This document shows, in pieces, positions 1-8,557 of a stretch of DNA of 64,000 nt; positions within the stretch are counted from its first letter, which is position 1, and each line of letters begins with the position of its first letter. The stretch is from contig JAJKHS010000142.1 in the NCBI GenBank assembly GCA_021154885.1, positions 54,793 through 118,792 of the forward strand. Reading direction: 5' to 3'. The position numbers were made by a program, and so were the translations under genes. The DNA is from Thermoanaerobaculum sp. (lineage in GTDB: Bacteria > Acidobacteriota > Thermoanaerobaculia > Multivoradales > UBA5704). The notes beneath the pieces are model-generated. The model was not told where the DNA came from, searched no databases, and was given only the letters and a program-made list of their open reading frames with translations.

Positions 1-2
1 AC

Positions 3-269
3 CCCACCCAGCCTTCGGACAACCTCCAGGTGACGTCGTCGTCGGACTCGTTCCGCAACCCCGACGTCCACGTGGTCGACGCCCGGGTCGAGAAGGAGTT
101 CACCTTCAGCGACTTCGGTGTCACCATCGGCGTGGACTGCTTCAACCTCCTGAACAAGTCCTACGTCCTGCAGCGCAGCGACCGGCTGGCGCGGTCGACC
201 TCGAACAACGTTACCGAGATCCTCAGCCCGCGCGTCATCCGTCTTGGCGCTCGTCTGAGCTTCCGCTAA
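3..269 (+). CDS. TonB-dependent receptor / outer-membrane beta-barrel protein, C-terminal part (5' end outside window)
   Basis: Frame open to the window edge; C-term ...VDARVEKEFTFSDFGVTIGVDCFNLLNKSYVLQR...RLGARLSFR is typical of the last barrel strands. Confidence 0.7.
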   Translation, partial: PTQPSDNLQVTSSSDSFRNPDVHVVDARVEKEFTFSDFGVTIGVDCFNLLNKSYVLQRSDRLARSTSNNVTEILSPRVIRLGARLSFR

Positions 270-301
270 AAATCGGCGCTTTCACAGGCTGATACCGTCG
301 A

Positions 302-334
302 CCGCCGGGGGGCGACCCCCGGCGGTTTTTTTTT
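302..334 (+). terminator. Rho-independent terminator
   Basis: Perfect 10-bp stem CCGCCGGGGG/CCCCCGGCGG, GCGA tetraloop, then T9, directly after the receptor stop. Confidence 0.92.
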
Positions 335-436
335 GTCCGCCCGCGGAATACACTTCGCGCACGTGGTTTGCATCCCGAATCTCTCCGTGAGCGGGGGCAG
401 CCCGGGCTTCCAAGAACACCCAAAGGAGACGACGTC

Positions 437-1411
437 ATGTTCTCGCGCAACGCGAAATCCATGGTTCTGCTGGCGGTCCTGCTGGTAGCTGCCGGCGTCC
501 CCGTCCAGGGACAGTCCTGGGCGGGCAAGGGCCGGCTCCAGGGCCAGGTCAGGGACGAGGCCGGCAAACCCGTCGAGGGCGCCAGGGTTACCCTCCGCAT
601 CGGCAACGACACGGTCGACCCCAAGAAAGACGGCCCGGCGTTGCTCACCACCGACAAGAACGGCAAGTGGTCCATCCTGGGGCTCACCAGCGGCGCCTGG
701 GGCATCCTCATCGAGAAGCCGGGTTACATGGCCTCGGAGGGCCGGGTGCAGGTGAACGAGTTCGCCGTCGCCCAGCCCGTCGTCGTCACCCTCAAGCTGG
801 TCCCGAAGGAGGTCATTCAGAAGGCCGAGAAGGAGAGCACCACCGGCCAGGCCAAGGCCGCCATCGAGAAGGGCAATGCCCTCCTCGCCCAGGAGAAATA
901 CGCCGACGCCCGGGCCGCCTACCAGGAGGGCATGGCCAAGCTGGAGGACAAGAGCCTCCATCCCGCCATCCTCCGCGCCATCTCCGAGTCCTATTTCAAA
1001 GAGGGCAAGACCGACCTGGCCATCGACTCCCTGAAGCAGGCCCTGCAGATCGCGCCGGACGACCCGGTCACCCTGCAGCTCCTGGTCAACCTGCTGGTGG
1101 GCGCCGGCCGTGAAACCGAGGCCCAGACCTATATGGCCAAGCTTCCCCAGGGCACCAAGGTCGACGCCAACACCCTGCTGAACCTCGGCATCAAGTCCTT
1201 CAACTCGGGCAAGATGGACGACGCGATGGCGCAGTTCACCCGCGTCGTCGCCGAGAACCCGAACCTGCCGGACGCCTACTACTACCGCGCTCTCGTCTAC
1301 ATGAACAAGAACCAGAACAAGGAGGCGAAGGCGGACCTCCAGAAGCTCCTGCAGCTCGATCCCAACAGCAAGTACGCCAAGGACGCGCAGGAATTCTTGA
1401 AGTCGCTGTAG
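437..1411 (+). CDS. Carboxypeptidase-regulatory-like + TPR repeat protein, secreted
   Basis: Signal peptide; KGRLQGQVRDEAGKPVEGARVTL (CarboxypepD_reg-like) then TPR units; AAAGGAG upstream of ATG. Confidence 0.8.
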   Translation: MFSRNAKSMVLLAVLLVAAGVPVQGQSWAGKGRLQGQVRDEAGKPVEGARVTLRIGNDTVDPKKDGPALLTTDKNGKWSILGLTSGAWGILIEKPGYMASEGRVQVNEFAVAQPVVVTLKLVPKEVIQKAEKESTTGQAKAAIEKGNALLAQEKYADARAAYQEGMAKLEDKSLHPAILRAISESYFKEGKTDLAIDSLKQALQIAPDDPVTLQLLVNLLVGAGRETEAQTYMAKLPQGTKVDANTLLNLGIKSFNSGKMDDAMAQFTRVVAENPNLPDAYYYRALVYMNKNQNKEAKADLQKLLQLDPNSKYAKDAQEFLKSL

Positions 1412-1448
1412 GCGCCGCCCCTGCGGGGCGGGCCCTCACTCTCCCAAC

Positions 1449-1594
1449 CCTCTCTCTCCCAGCCTCCCCCCCTTGCCGCCGGGAGAGAGAGGGCTAAAAC
1501 AGCGCTCTTCCTGTCTTTCTTTCAGACTAACCACTCCCTCTTCTCCCGGCGGAAGGGGGGGAGGCCGGGAGAAGAGGGCCGGGGTGATGAGGGC
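1449..1594. repeat. Intergenic inverted-repeat element, copy 1
   Basis: Arms 1449-1493 and 1537-1577 are imperfect reverse complements; 1526-1594 is identical to 44950-45018. Confidence 0.8.
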
Positions 1595-1675
1595 GGCCGG
1601 GAACACCCCGCCCGCCCTCCGTGTTCCACAGGGTGGCCCTATCTTTTCTTGAGCCTCGGCTTGGAGTGTCCATCG

Positions 1676-3370
1676 ATGAAGAAAGCCCTCGCCCTGTTGA
1701 TCCTTTCCCTGATGGCCGCCGCGGTCGAGGCCCAGGTCCCGCCGGCGAAACCTGCCTCTCCGGCCGCTCTGGCCAAGCCGCCGACCGAGCTGGAGAAGAA
1801 GGTGCAGGAGGTGACCGCGCTGGTGCAGGCGGGCAAGACCGCCGAGGCCCTGCCGCGGCTCCAGGCGCTGGAGAAGGACCCGGCCGCGACGCCTCCCATC
1901 CACGCCCTCGTCGGCCTGCTCTACGTCGAGCTGGGCAAGGCGGCGGAGGGCTTGGCGGTGCTCAAGCCCCTCGCCGACGCCGAGGACGCCCAGCCGGCCG
2001 TCCTCTACCAGGCGGGCCGGGCGGCGCTGGCCCTGGGCAGGAGGGACGAGGCCAAGGTCTATTTCACCCGCTCCGTGCTCAAGGAGCCGGCCTCGCCCGC
2101 GGCCCGGGAGCTGGGGATGCTGACGGCGCAGGATGGCCGGGTGGTGGAGGCCTACTCCATGCTCCGCCCCTGGGCCCTGCGCAAACCCAGCGACCGGGAC
2201 GGCCGGCTGATGGCGGCCACCCTCGCCCTGACGCTGGAGCGGCCGGACGAGGCCGCGGAGCTGCTCGCGGGCCAGCCGGACGGCGATCCTGCCGTCCGGC
2301 TGCTGCGCGGCCGCGTGCTGGTGCAGAAGAAGGACGGCCCCGGCGCCGTGGCCCTGCTGCAGCCGCTGCTGGCGAATCACCCCCCGAACCTGGATCTCGA
2401 GGTGCGCCGCAACCTCGCCGAGGCCCAGATGCTGGCCGGTAAGCCGGCGGAGGCGGTGAGCCTCCTCCAGGGGCGGGCCGGCGGGCATCCTGTCCTGGTC
2501 CTGCTGCTGGGCCGGGCCCAGCGCCAGGCCGGCAACGCCGCCGCCGCCCTGGCCACCCTCAAGCCCTTCGCCGAGAAGCTTCCCGACGATCCCAACACCC
2601 TGGGCGATCCCCGCCCGGCCGCGGGCATCGCCCAGGAGTACGGCAGCCTGCTGGTGGACGGCGGTCACGCCGCCGAGGCCCTGCCCTTCCTGGACAAGGG
2701 GGCCCGCTTCAACCCGCGTAACGTCGAGGCCTGGAAGGCGCTCGCCCGCGGGCTCGACGCCGCCGGCAAAAGGGAGGAGGCGCGCAAAGCCCTCGCCCAG
2801 GCCGAGGAGGCCGCCAAGCCGCCGGCACCGCGCCCGGCCGCTGCGGCTTCGGCGGCGGCTGGCGGAGCTCCCGCCGCCGCACCTCCCGGAGCCGCCGCAC
2901 CGGCCGAAGCACCCTTGAGCCCGGGGCTGCAGAACGCCATGCGCCTCCTGTCCCAGGGCCAGCTCGACAACGCCCTGACCGCCGTCCGCCAGGAGATCGG
3001 GGTCTCGAAGGACCCGCGGGCGCGGCTGGTGGAGGTGAAGATCCTGCTCGCCCAGAAGAAGTCCGACGAAGCGCTGAAGTCGGTCCAGACCGCGCTCCAG
3101 GCCGAGCCCAACAACCCTGACTACATCTACCTGCGGGGCGCCGTGGAGATGTCGCTCCAGCGCCTCAGTTCGGCCGAGCAGGACCTGCGCAAAGCCCTTC
3201 AGCTCTCGCCGCGCCACACGGGAGCCATGAACGACCTCGCGGTGCTGCTGATGAGCGTGCACAAGCGAGCCGAGGCCAAGAGCCTCCTCGAGCAGGTGCT
3301 CAAGATCAACCCCCAGGACCAGATGGCCGCCGCCAACCTGGAGCGGCTGAACACCGAGGCGCAGCAGTAG
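1676..3370 (+). CDS. TPR repeat protein, secreted
   Basis: MKKALALLILSLMAAAVEAQ signal peptide; multiple TPR-like units. Confidence 0.8.
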   Translation: MKKALALLILSLMAAAVEAQVPPAKPASPAALAKPPTELEKKVQEVTALVQAGKTAEALPRLQALEKDPAATPPIHALVGLLYVELGKAAEGLAVLKPLADAEDAQPAVLYQAGRAALALGRRDEAKVYFTRSVLKEPASPAARELGMLTAQDGRVVEAYSMLRPWALRKPSDRDGRLMAATLALTLERPDEAAELLAGQPDGDPAVRLLRGRVLVQKKDGPGAVALLQPLLANHPPNLDLEVRRNLAEAQMLAGKPAEAVSLLQGRAGGHPVLVLLLGRAQRQAGNAAAALATLKPFAEKLPDDPNTLGDPRPAAGIAQEYGSLLVDGGHAAEALPFLDKGARFNPRNVEAWKALARGLDAAGKREEARKALAQAEEAAKPPAPRPAAAASAAAGGAPAAAPPGAAAPAEAPLSPGLQNAMRLLSQGQLDNALTAVRQEIGVSKDPRARLVEVKILLAQKKSDEALKSVQTALQAEPNNPDYIYLRGAVEMSLQRLSSAEQDLRKALQLSPRHTGAMNDLAVLLMSVHKRAEAKSLLEQVLKINPQDQMAAANLERLNTEAQQ

Positions 3371-3380
3371 GGGGCTCGCC

Positions 3381-5045
3381 GTGAGAGCCCCGCGGGCCGT
3401 CGTCCTGCTGGCAGGCCTCGCCCTCTGCGTCCTGGGAGCGGCGCCCGCGCCGCCCTCCCCCGAGGTGGCCGCCCGCGCCCGCAGCCGCGAGCTGGCCCGC
3501 CGCGGCTCGTGGAGCCACGAGGACGTCCTGGGGCTGCTGGCGCTCCAGCTCGTGGACCCCGAGCGCTTCGTGGCCGACGCTGCCTTTCGCCGCGAGGTGA
3601 TCGCCCGCCTCCCCCGTTCTCTCGATCCCGCCGCGCCCGCCGGCCTGCGCGACGCCCTGCTGCTGGAGCTCAACCAGGTGCGGGGGTTCGACTTCGCGGC
3701 CTCCGACGCGGTGGAGCGCGCCTGGGGCGCCATCCCCCGCCGCGGCGCCGAGCGGCAAACGGCCTACGATCCCAAGGGCCAGCGCTTCGACGCCGACGTG
3801 GAAGGGCGGCTCGCGGCCTCCGTCTACTCGCTGCCGTCCTTCTTCTTCGACCTGCCGGCGGCGGACGCCTTCCTCACCGCCGTGCGGGCGGCCAGCCCCG
3901 GGCGGACGCTCATCGTGCTCGCCGACTCCCCCCTGAAGGAGCGCCTGGAGCCCCGGGCCAGGGCGCTGGGCCTGCGCCTGCTGGACACCCACGGCCGCGC
4001 CTACTCGCCCTGGCCGCGGGACCCGTTCACCCTGGTCCACACGGTCCACGCTCAGGGCGGCGGCGTGCGCGTGCTGGTGCGGCCCAACCTTCAGACCGGC
4101 CGCGAAGAGGACGCCCACCTCGGCCCCGAGCTGGTGCGCAGCCTGCCGGAAGACCTCGACCGCGCCTGGGGAAAGGCGACCTGGACCCAGGCGCCCGTCC
4201 CCTTCCACAACGGCCAGGTGCTGCTCACCCGCGATGCCGCCTGGCTCACCCTGCACGCCCTGGAGCCGCGCATCCTGGCCATCCTGGGACTGGACCGCGT
4301 CCCCGTCGCGAGCTTCGCCACGCCTGAGGGGATCGACCGCTATCTCGCCGCCGCGGACCAGGCCGCCGCCGAGCTCGCCGCCCTCTACGGCCGGCCCATC
4401 CGCTTCGTCCACCCCCTCCCTCGCGCCGGCTCCGGAGACCTGGCATCCCGCTCGGCTCTCCTGCGCCGCCTGGGCGGCGGCGCCGGATACGACCTCGACT
4501 CCATCCTCACCATCCTCCCCGTCGTCCCCGCTGGCAAGGGACGCCTCGCCGCCCTGGTGGCGGACGTCGCCGCCGGCCGCGACCTGCTGGCGCAGCTCTC
4601 GCCGGGAGATTGGGACGCCCTGCGCCGGGGCTACGGCCTGGAGCCCGCGGGAGCCCAACTCGCCACCGCCCTCGCCGCCGCTCAGCGGACGCCCGCGATG
4701 GATGGCCTCGGCTCCTTCCTGGACCTCACCGCCGAGCACCTCAGATCCCAGGGCTACGAAGTCCGCCGGCTGCCGCTGCTCGCCGTCCCCGTCCTCCTGC
4801 TCCACGACCGCGCCGGGCTCACCCACTCCGAGTTCCTCATCACCTGGAACAACGTCGTGGTGGAGAACCGCAAGCAAGAGATCCACGCCGAGGGCTTCGC
4901 CTCCCTGATCCCCGCCGGCGACCGCATCGCCCGGGACGCCTTCGCCGCTCTCGGCGTCCGCCTCGACCTCTTCCCGCCGCTGGTGCGCAGCGTGATCCTG
5001 AACGGCGGCTACCGGTGCGCGTCGAACCATCTGCGGGCGCCCTAG
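3381..5045 (+). CDS. Secreted protein resembling the guanidino-group-modifying (deiminase/amidinotransferase) superfamily
   Basis: GTG start; SPWPRDPF, HSEFLITWNN and C-terminal NGGYRCASNHLR are arranged like the D/H/C catalytic motifs of that fold. Confidence 0.5.
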   Translation: MRAPRAVVLLAGLALCVLGAAPAPPSPEVAARARSRELARRGSWSHEDVLGLLALQLVDPERFVADAAFRREVIARLPRSLDPAAPAGLRDALLLELNQVRGFDFAASDAVERAWGAIPRRGAERQTAYDPKGQRFDADVEGRLAASVYSLPSFFFDLPAADAFLTAVRAASPGRTLIVLADSPLKERLEPRARALGLRLLDTHGRAYSPWPRDPFTLVHTVHAQGGGVRVLVRPNLQTGREEDAHLGPELVRSLPEDLDRAWGKATWTQAPVPFHNGQVLLTRDAAWLTLHALEPRILAILGLDRVPVASFATPEGIDRYLAAADQAAAELAALYGRPIRFVHPLPRAGSGDLASRSALLRRLGGGAGYDLDSILTILPVVPAGKGRLAALVADVAAGRDLLAQLSPGDWDALRRGYGLEPAGAQLATALAAAQRTPAMDGLGSFLDLTAEHLRSQGYEVRRLPLLAVPVLLLHDRAGLTHSEFLITWNNVVVENRKQEIHAEGFASLIPAGDRIARDAFAALGVRLDLFPPLVRSVILNGGYRCASNHLRAP

Positions 5046-5094
5046 GACGGTGACATGCGGTAGAGTGGCGCCCGGCCGGGAGGACCTTGAGACA

Positions 5095-6438
5095 ATGAGC
5101 TTCTCTTTCCCCGACGGCTTCCTCTGGGGAGCCGCCACGTCAGCCTATCAGGTCGAGGGCTCGCCCCTGGCGGACGGTGCCGGCCCGAGCATCTGGCACC
5201 GCTTCACCCGCACGCCCTGGCTGGTGCCCAGCGGCGACAACGGCGACGTGGCGTGCGACCACTACCGGCGCTACCCGGACGACGTGCGGCTGATGCGCGA
5301 GCTGGGGCTCAACGCCTACCGCTTCAGCGTCTCCTGGAGCCGCGTCCTCCCCGAGGGCACGACCCAAGTTAACGAAAAGGGGCTCGACTTCTACCGCCGG
5401 CTGGTGGACGCGCTGCTCGAGCACGGCATGTGGCCGCTCGTCACCCTCTACCACTGGGACCTGCCGGCGGCCCTCGACAACCGCGGCGGCTGGCTCAACC
5501 CCGACGTGGCTCACTGGTTCGCCGACTATGCCCAGGTGATGTACCGCGCCCTGGACGACCGGGTCGAGATGTGGACCACCCTCAACGAGCCCTGGGTGGT
5601 GACGGACGGCGGCTATCTCCACGGCGCCCTCGCGCCCGGTCATCGAAACCTTTTCGAAGCGCCCATCGCCTCGCACCACCTGCTCCTCGCCCACGCCGCG
5701 GCCGTCGAGGCCTACCGCGCCGAAGGCGAGCACCGCATCGGCCTGGTGGTGAACATCGAGCCCAAGTATCCGGCCTCGGAGAGCGCGGAGGACCTCGCCG
5801 CCACCCGCCGGGCCGAGGCCTACATGAACCGCCAGTACCTCGATCCCGTGTTCCACGGCCGGTATCCGGACGAGATGAAGGAGGTCTTCGGCGAGGCCTG
5901 GCCGGACTTCCCGGCGGCGGACCTGGAGCGCATCCGCCAACCAATCGATTTTCTCGGCATCAACTACTACACGCGCAGCGTCACGCGGTTCGATTCCACG
6001 TGCCTGCCGCTGAAGGCGAGCGGCGTGCGGCAGAAACGCCACGCCTACACGGAGACGAGTTGGGAAGTCTATCCCCAGGGCCTCACGGACACGCTGGTCT
6101 GGATCAAGGAGCGCTACGGCAATCTCCCCCTTTACGTCACGGAGAACGGCGCGGCTTTCTACGATCCGCCAACGGTAGAGGGAGAAGTGCAGGACCCACT
6201 GCGGGTGGACTATCTGCGCAATCATCTGCGGGCCGCTCATCAGGCGATCGCGCAGGGGGTGGACCTGCGGGGATATTGCGTGTGGTCGCTCTTCGACAAC
6301 CTGGAGTGGAGCCTGGGGTTTTCGAAACGGTTCGGGATCGTGCACGTGGATTTCGAGACGCTGAAGCGGACGCCGAAGGCCAGCGCGCGGTTTTATAGCG
6401 AGGTGATTCGGACGAACGGGAAAAATCTGAACGACTGA
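5095..6438 (+). CDS. Beta-glucosidase, GH1 family
   Basis: FPDGFLWGAATSAYQVEG, TLNEPW and VTENG motifs. Confidence 0.95.
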   Translation: MSFSFPDGFLWGAATSAYQVEGSPLADGAGPSIWHRFTRTPWLVPSGDNGDVACDHYRRYPDDVRLMRELGLNAYRFSVSWSRVLPEGTTQVNEKGLDFYRRLVDALLEHGMWPLVTLYHWDLPAALDNRGGWLNPDVAHWFADYAQVMYRALDDRVEMWTTLNEPWVVTDGGYLHGALAPGHRNLFEAPIASHHLLLAHAAAVEAYRAEGEHRIGLVVNIEPKYPASESAEDLAATRRAEAYMNRQYLDPVFHGRYPDEMKEVFGEAWPDFPAADLERIRQPIDFLGINYYTRSVTRFDSTCLPLKASGVRQKRHAYTETSWEVYPQGLTDTLVWIKERYGNLPLYVTENGAAFYDPPTVEGEVQDPLRVDYLRNHLRAAHQAIAQGVDLRGYCVWSLFDNLEWSLGFSKRFGIVHVDFETLKRTPKASARFYSEVIRTNGKNLND

Positions 6439-6490
6439 TAGAACGCATCCTGTGTTACCATTTTTGGACCTTCCTGGAGAGGAGAGGGCC

Positions 6491-8557
6491 ATGCGGATGC
6501 GAATGAGGGCAGGCCGGAGCTCGCAGGAGAGCTCGAGCTGGTCCGCCAAGGCGCCGGTGGGGCACGGCCGCGATCTGACTGTGGGCCGGCCGCAGCCTGC
6601 CACGCGGCCGGAGACCGACGCGCCCCAGGCTCCCATGCCATCCCGGGAGAGCGCGCCATTTCGGCTGGCGCCGGTCTTCCCGCCGGGGCGGACGGTCGAG
6701 CCGCGGTCCTCCTCCCTCGCGATCACCGCCCCGGTCCAGCTCGACGGCGGCGACGCGGGCGGGCTCGGCCCGGCCGGGGTCCAGTCGATCGCGCGGGCGG
6801 GCCTCTCCGGGCCGGCGGGCGCGCTGCCCCACCTCAGGCCGATCCAGCTCGCCTTCGGCCCCTACGACGTCTCGTCGGCGCGCGCCTACGTGGGCGAGCC
6901 GGCGCGCGCCGCCAACCGGGCGCTCGGCTCGAGCGGCTACGTCGCCGATGGCGCCGTCGCCTTCTCGCGGACCCCGAGCCTGCGCACCGCCACCCACGAG
7001 GCGGCGCACCTCGTGCAGCAGCGCAAGGGCGTGCATCTCCCGGGCGGCGTCGGCCGGGCCGGCGACCGCTACGAGCGCCACGCGGACGCGGTCACCGAGC
7101 GCGTCGTCGCGGGGCGGTCCGCCGTCGACCTGCTCGACGCGACGCCGGCCGGCTCCGGCTCGGGCGGCGTCCAGCGCCTCCTCGAGGTGGGTGGCCGCGA
7201 CTGGACCGTCTACGGGGACAACGCGGGACAAGTCCAGGCGCGGGCCGATCAGGTGCTCGCGCAGATCGATCTCGTGATCGCGCCCCACCACGATCTGGCG
7301 GCGCGGTTCAACGGCAACCGGGCGGCGATCCGGGAGCAGCTCGTCAAGTGGATCGAGCACAAGCCGGGCGGACCGCAGACGGGCCCGGGAACGCATCCCC
7401 TCGGGCGGAAGTTCCAGGACCGCCACTACGACCGCTACGTCGACCTCGCCTGGGGTCTGCTCGGGTGGGTCGAGGCGAAGCCGGGCCGGCGCGAGGAGAG
7501 GCACATCGCGAACACCGTGTACCGGAGCGCCACGATCGATCAGGGGCTGGACAGGATCCTGGGCCGGATCCTGAGCTGGATCAAGGAGCGCGTCCGCCGC
7601 GGGCAGCTCAATCAGGCACGGGCGGAGGACGAGCTCGGGACCGGCCAGGTCCGGAGCGCGTACCCGGGGAACTTCGGCAAGGGCGGCCGGGCGCTCCACC
7701 TCGGCCACTACTACAAGTACTATGACCAGGATTTCCAGAACGAGGCCAGCTACACGTCGGCGAGCTACCCGGATCAGCAGCGCCGGCGCGCCTTCTACCA
7801 CGCCCGCCTGCGCCCCCGTCCGGACATGCTCGGCGTGCTGGCCAACCCGGGGAGCTACAAGCTGAAGGACAAGATCATCGTCCTGCACGACCTGATGGAG
7901 TACTTCCACGTGCAGCTCCCCTGGACGCAGCAGACGGCGGGCACGGGCCTGCTCGTCGAGGCCGCCAACCGCGAGCGCGGGACCACAGCGGTCAACCCGC
8001 GCACCGGCGCCCGGACGGCGGACACGGACGACCGCGGCAAGGGGCCCCGGGGCAACGCGACCCGCGACGAGACCGCCGCCGCCACGATCATTGCGCGGCG
8101 ACTCGGGTTCCCGATCTGGTCCGGCACCTCGTTCACGGCGTGGCGGATGTTCTCGCTCGCTCACCAGGCGGGCGCGAACAGCAACGAGATCGGCGCGATG
8201 GCCTTCGCCCTCGCGTCCTTCTGGCGGCTCGACTACGACCACACCGTGGCGCTGGCGCCGCACACCTTCCACGAGACGCTCGACGTCGCCCACAACTTCG
8301 GCGCCAACTACAACCTCTACCGGCCGACCGACCAGCTCATCGCCTATGAGCCCGGGTACGTCCGCAACCCCGCCCACCGCGCGCCGCGCCGTCTCCCGCC
8401 GCCCGTCCACGCCCCCGTCCGGGCCGCCCCCAACAACCGGCGACGCGCGCTGGCCTTCGGCCGGCAGGCCACCCGGTTCGCGCAGCGGAACCCGATCGTC
8501 GTCACGCTGCTCATAACGCTCCTGCTCGCCTTCGTCGTCCGGTGGCTGCTCGGCTGA
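6491..8557 (+). CDS. DUF4157 (eCIS-core-type) protein with C-terminal hydrophobic helix
   Basis: LAFGPYDVSSARAYVG...ATHEAAHLVQQRKGV...RYERHADAV is the DUF4157 signature; C-term IVVTLLITLLLAFVVRWLLG. Confidence 0.75.
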   Translation: MRMRMRAGRSSQESSSWSAKAPVGHGRDLTVGRPQPATRPETDAPQAPMPSRESAPFRLAPVFPPGRTVEPRSSSLAITAPVQLDGGDAGGLGPAGVQSIARAGLSGPAGALPHLRPIQLAFGPYDVSSARAYVGEPARAANRALGSSGYVADGAVAFSRTPSLRTATHEAAHLVQQRKGVHLPGGVGRAGDRYERHADAVTERVVAGRSAVDLLDATPAGSGSGGVQRLLEVGGRDWTVYGDNAGQVQARADQVLAQIDLVIAPHHDLAARFNGNRAAIREQLVKWIEHKPGGPQTGPGTHPLGRKFQDRHYDRYVDLAWGLLGWVEAKPGRREERHIANTVYRSATIDQGLDRILGRILSWIKERVRRGQLNQARAEDELGTGQVRSAYPGNFGKGGRALHLGHYYKYYDQDFQNEASYTSASYPDQQRRRAFYHARLRPRPDMLGVLANPGSYKLKDKIIVLHDLMEYFHVQLPWTQQTAGTGLLVEAANRERGTTAVNPRTGARTADTDDRGKGPRGNATRDETAAATIIARRLGFPIWSGTSFTAWRMFSLAHQAGANSNEIGAMAFALASFWRLDYDHTVALAPHTFHETLDVAHNFGANYNLYRPTDQLIAYEPGYVRNPAHRAPRRLPPPVHAPVRAAPNNRRRALAFGRQATRFAQRNPIVVTLLITLLLAFVVRWLLG

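Noticed and set aside
1436-5138. Long minus-strand ORFs 1436-3733 and 3306-5138
   Set aside because: High-GC shadow ORFs antisense to TPR and deiminase-like genes; Arg/Gly/Pro-rich low-complexity translations.
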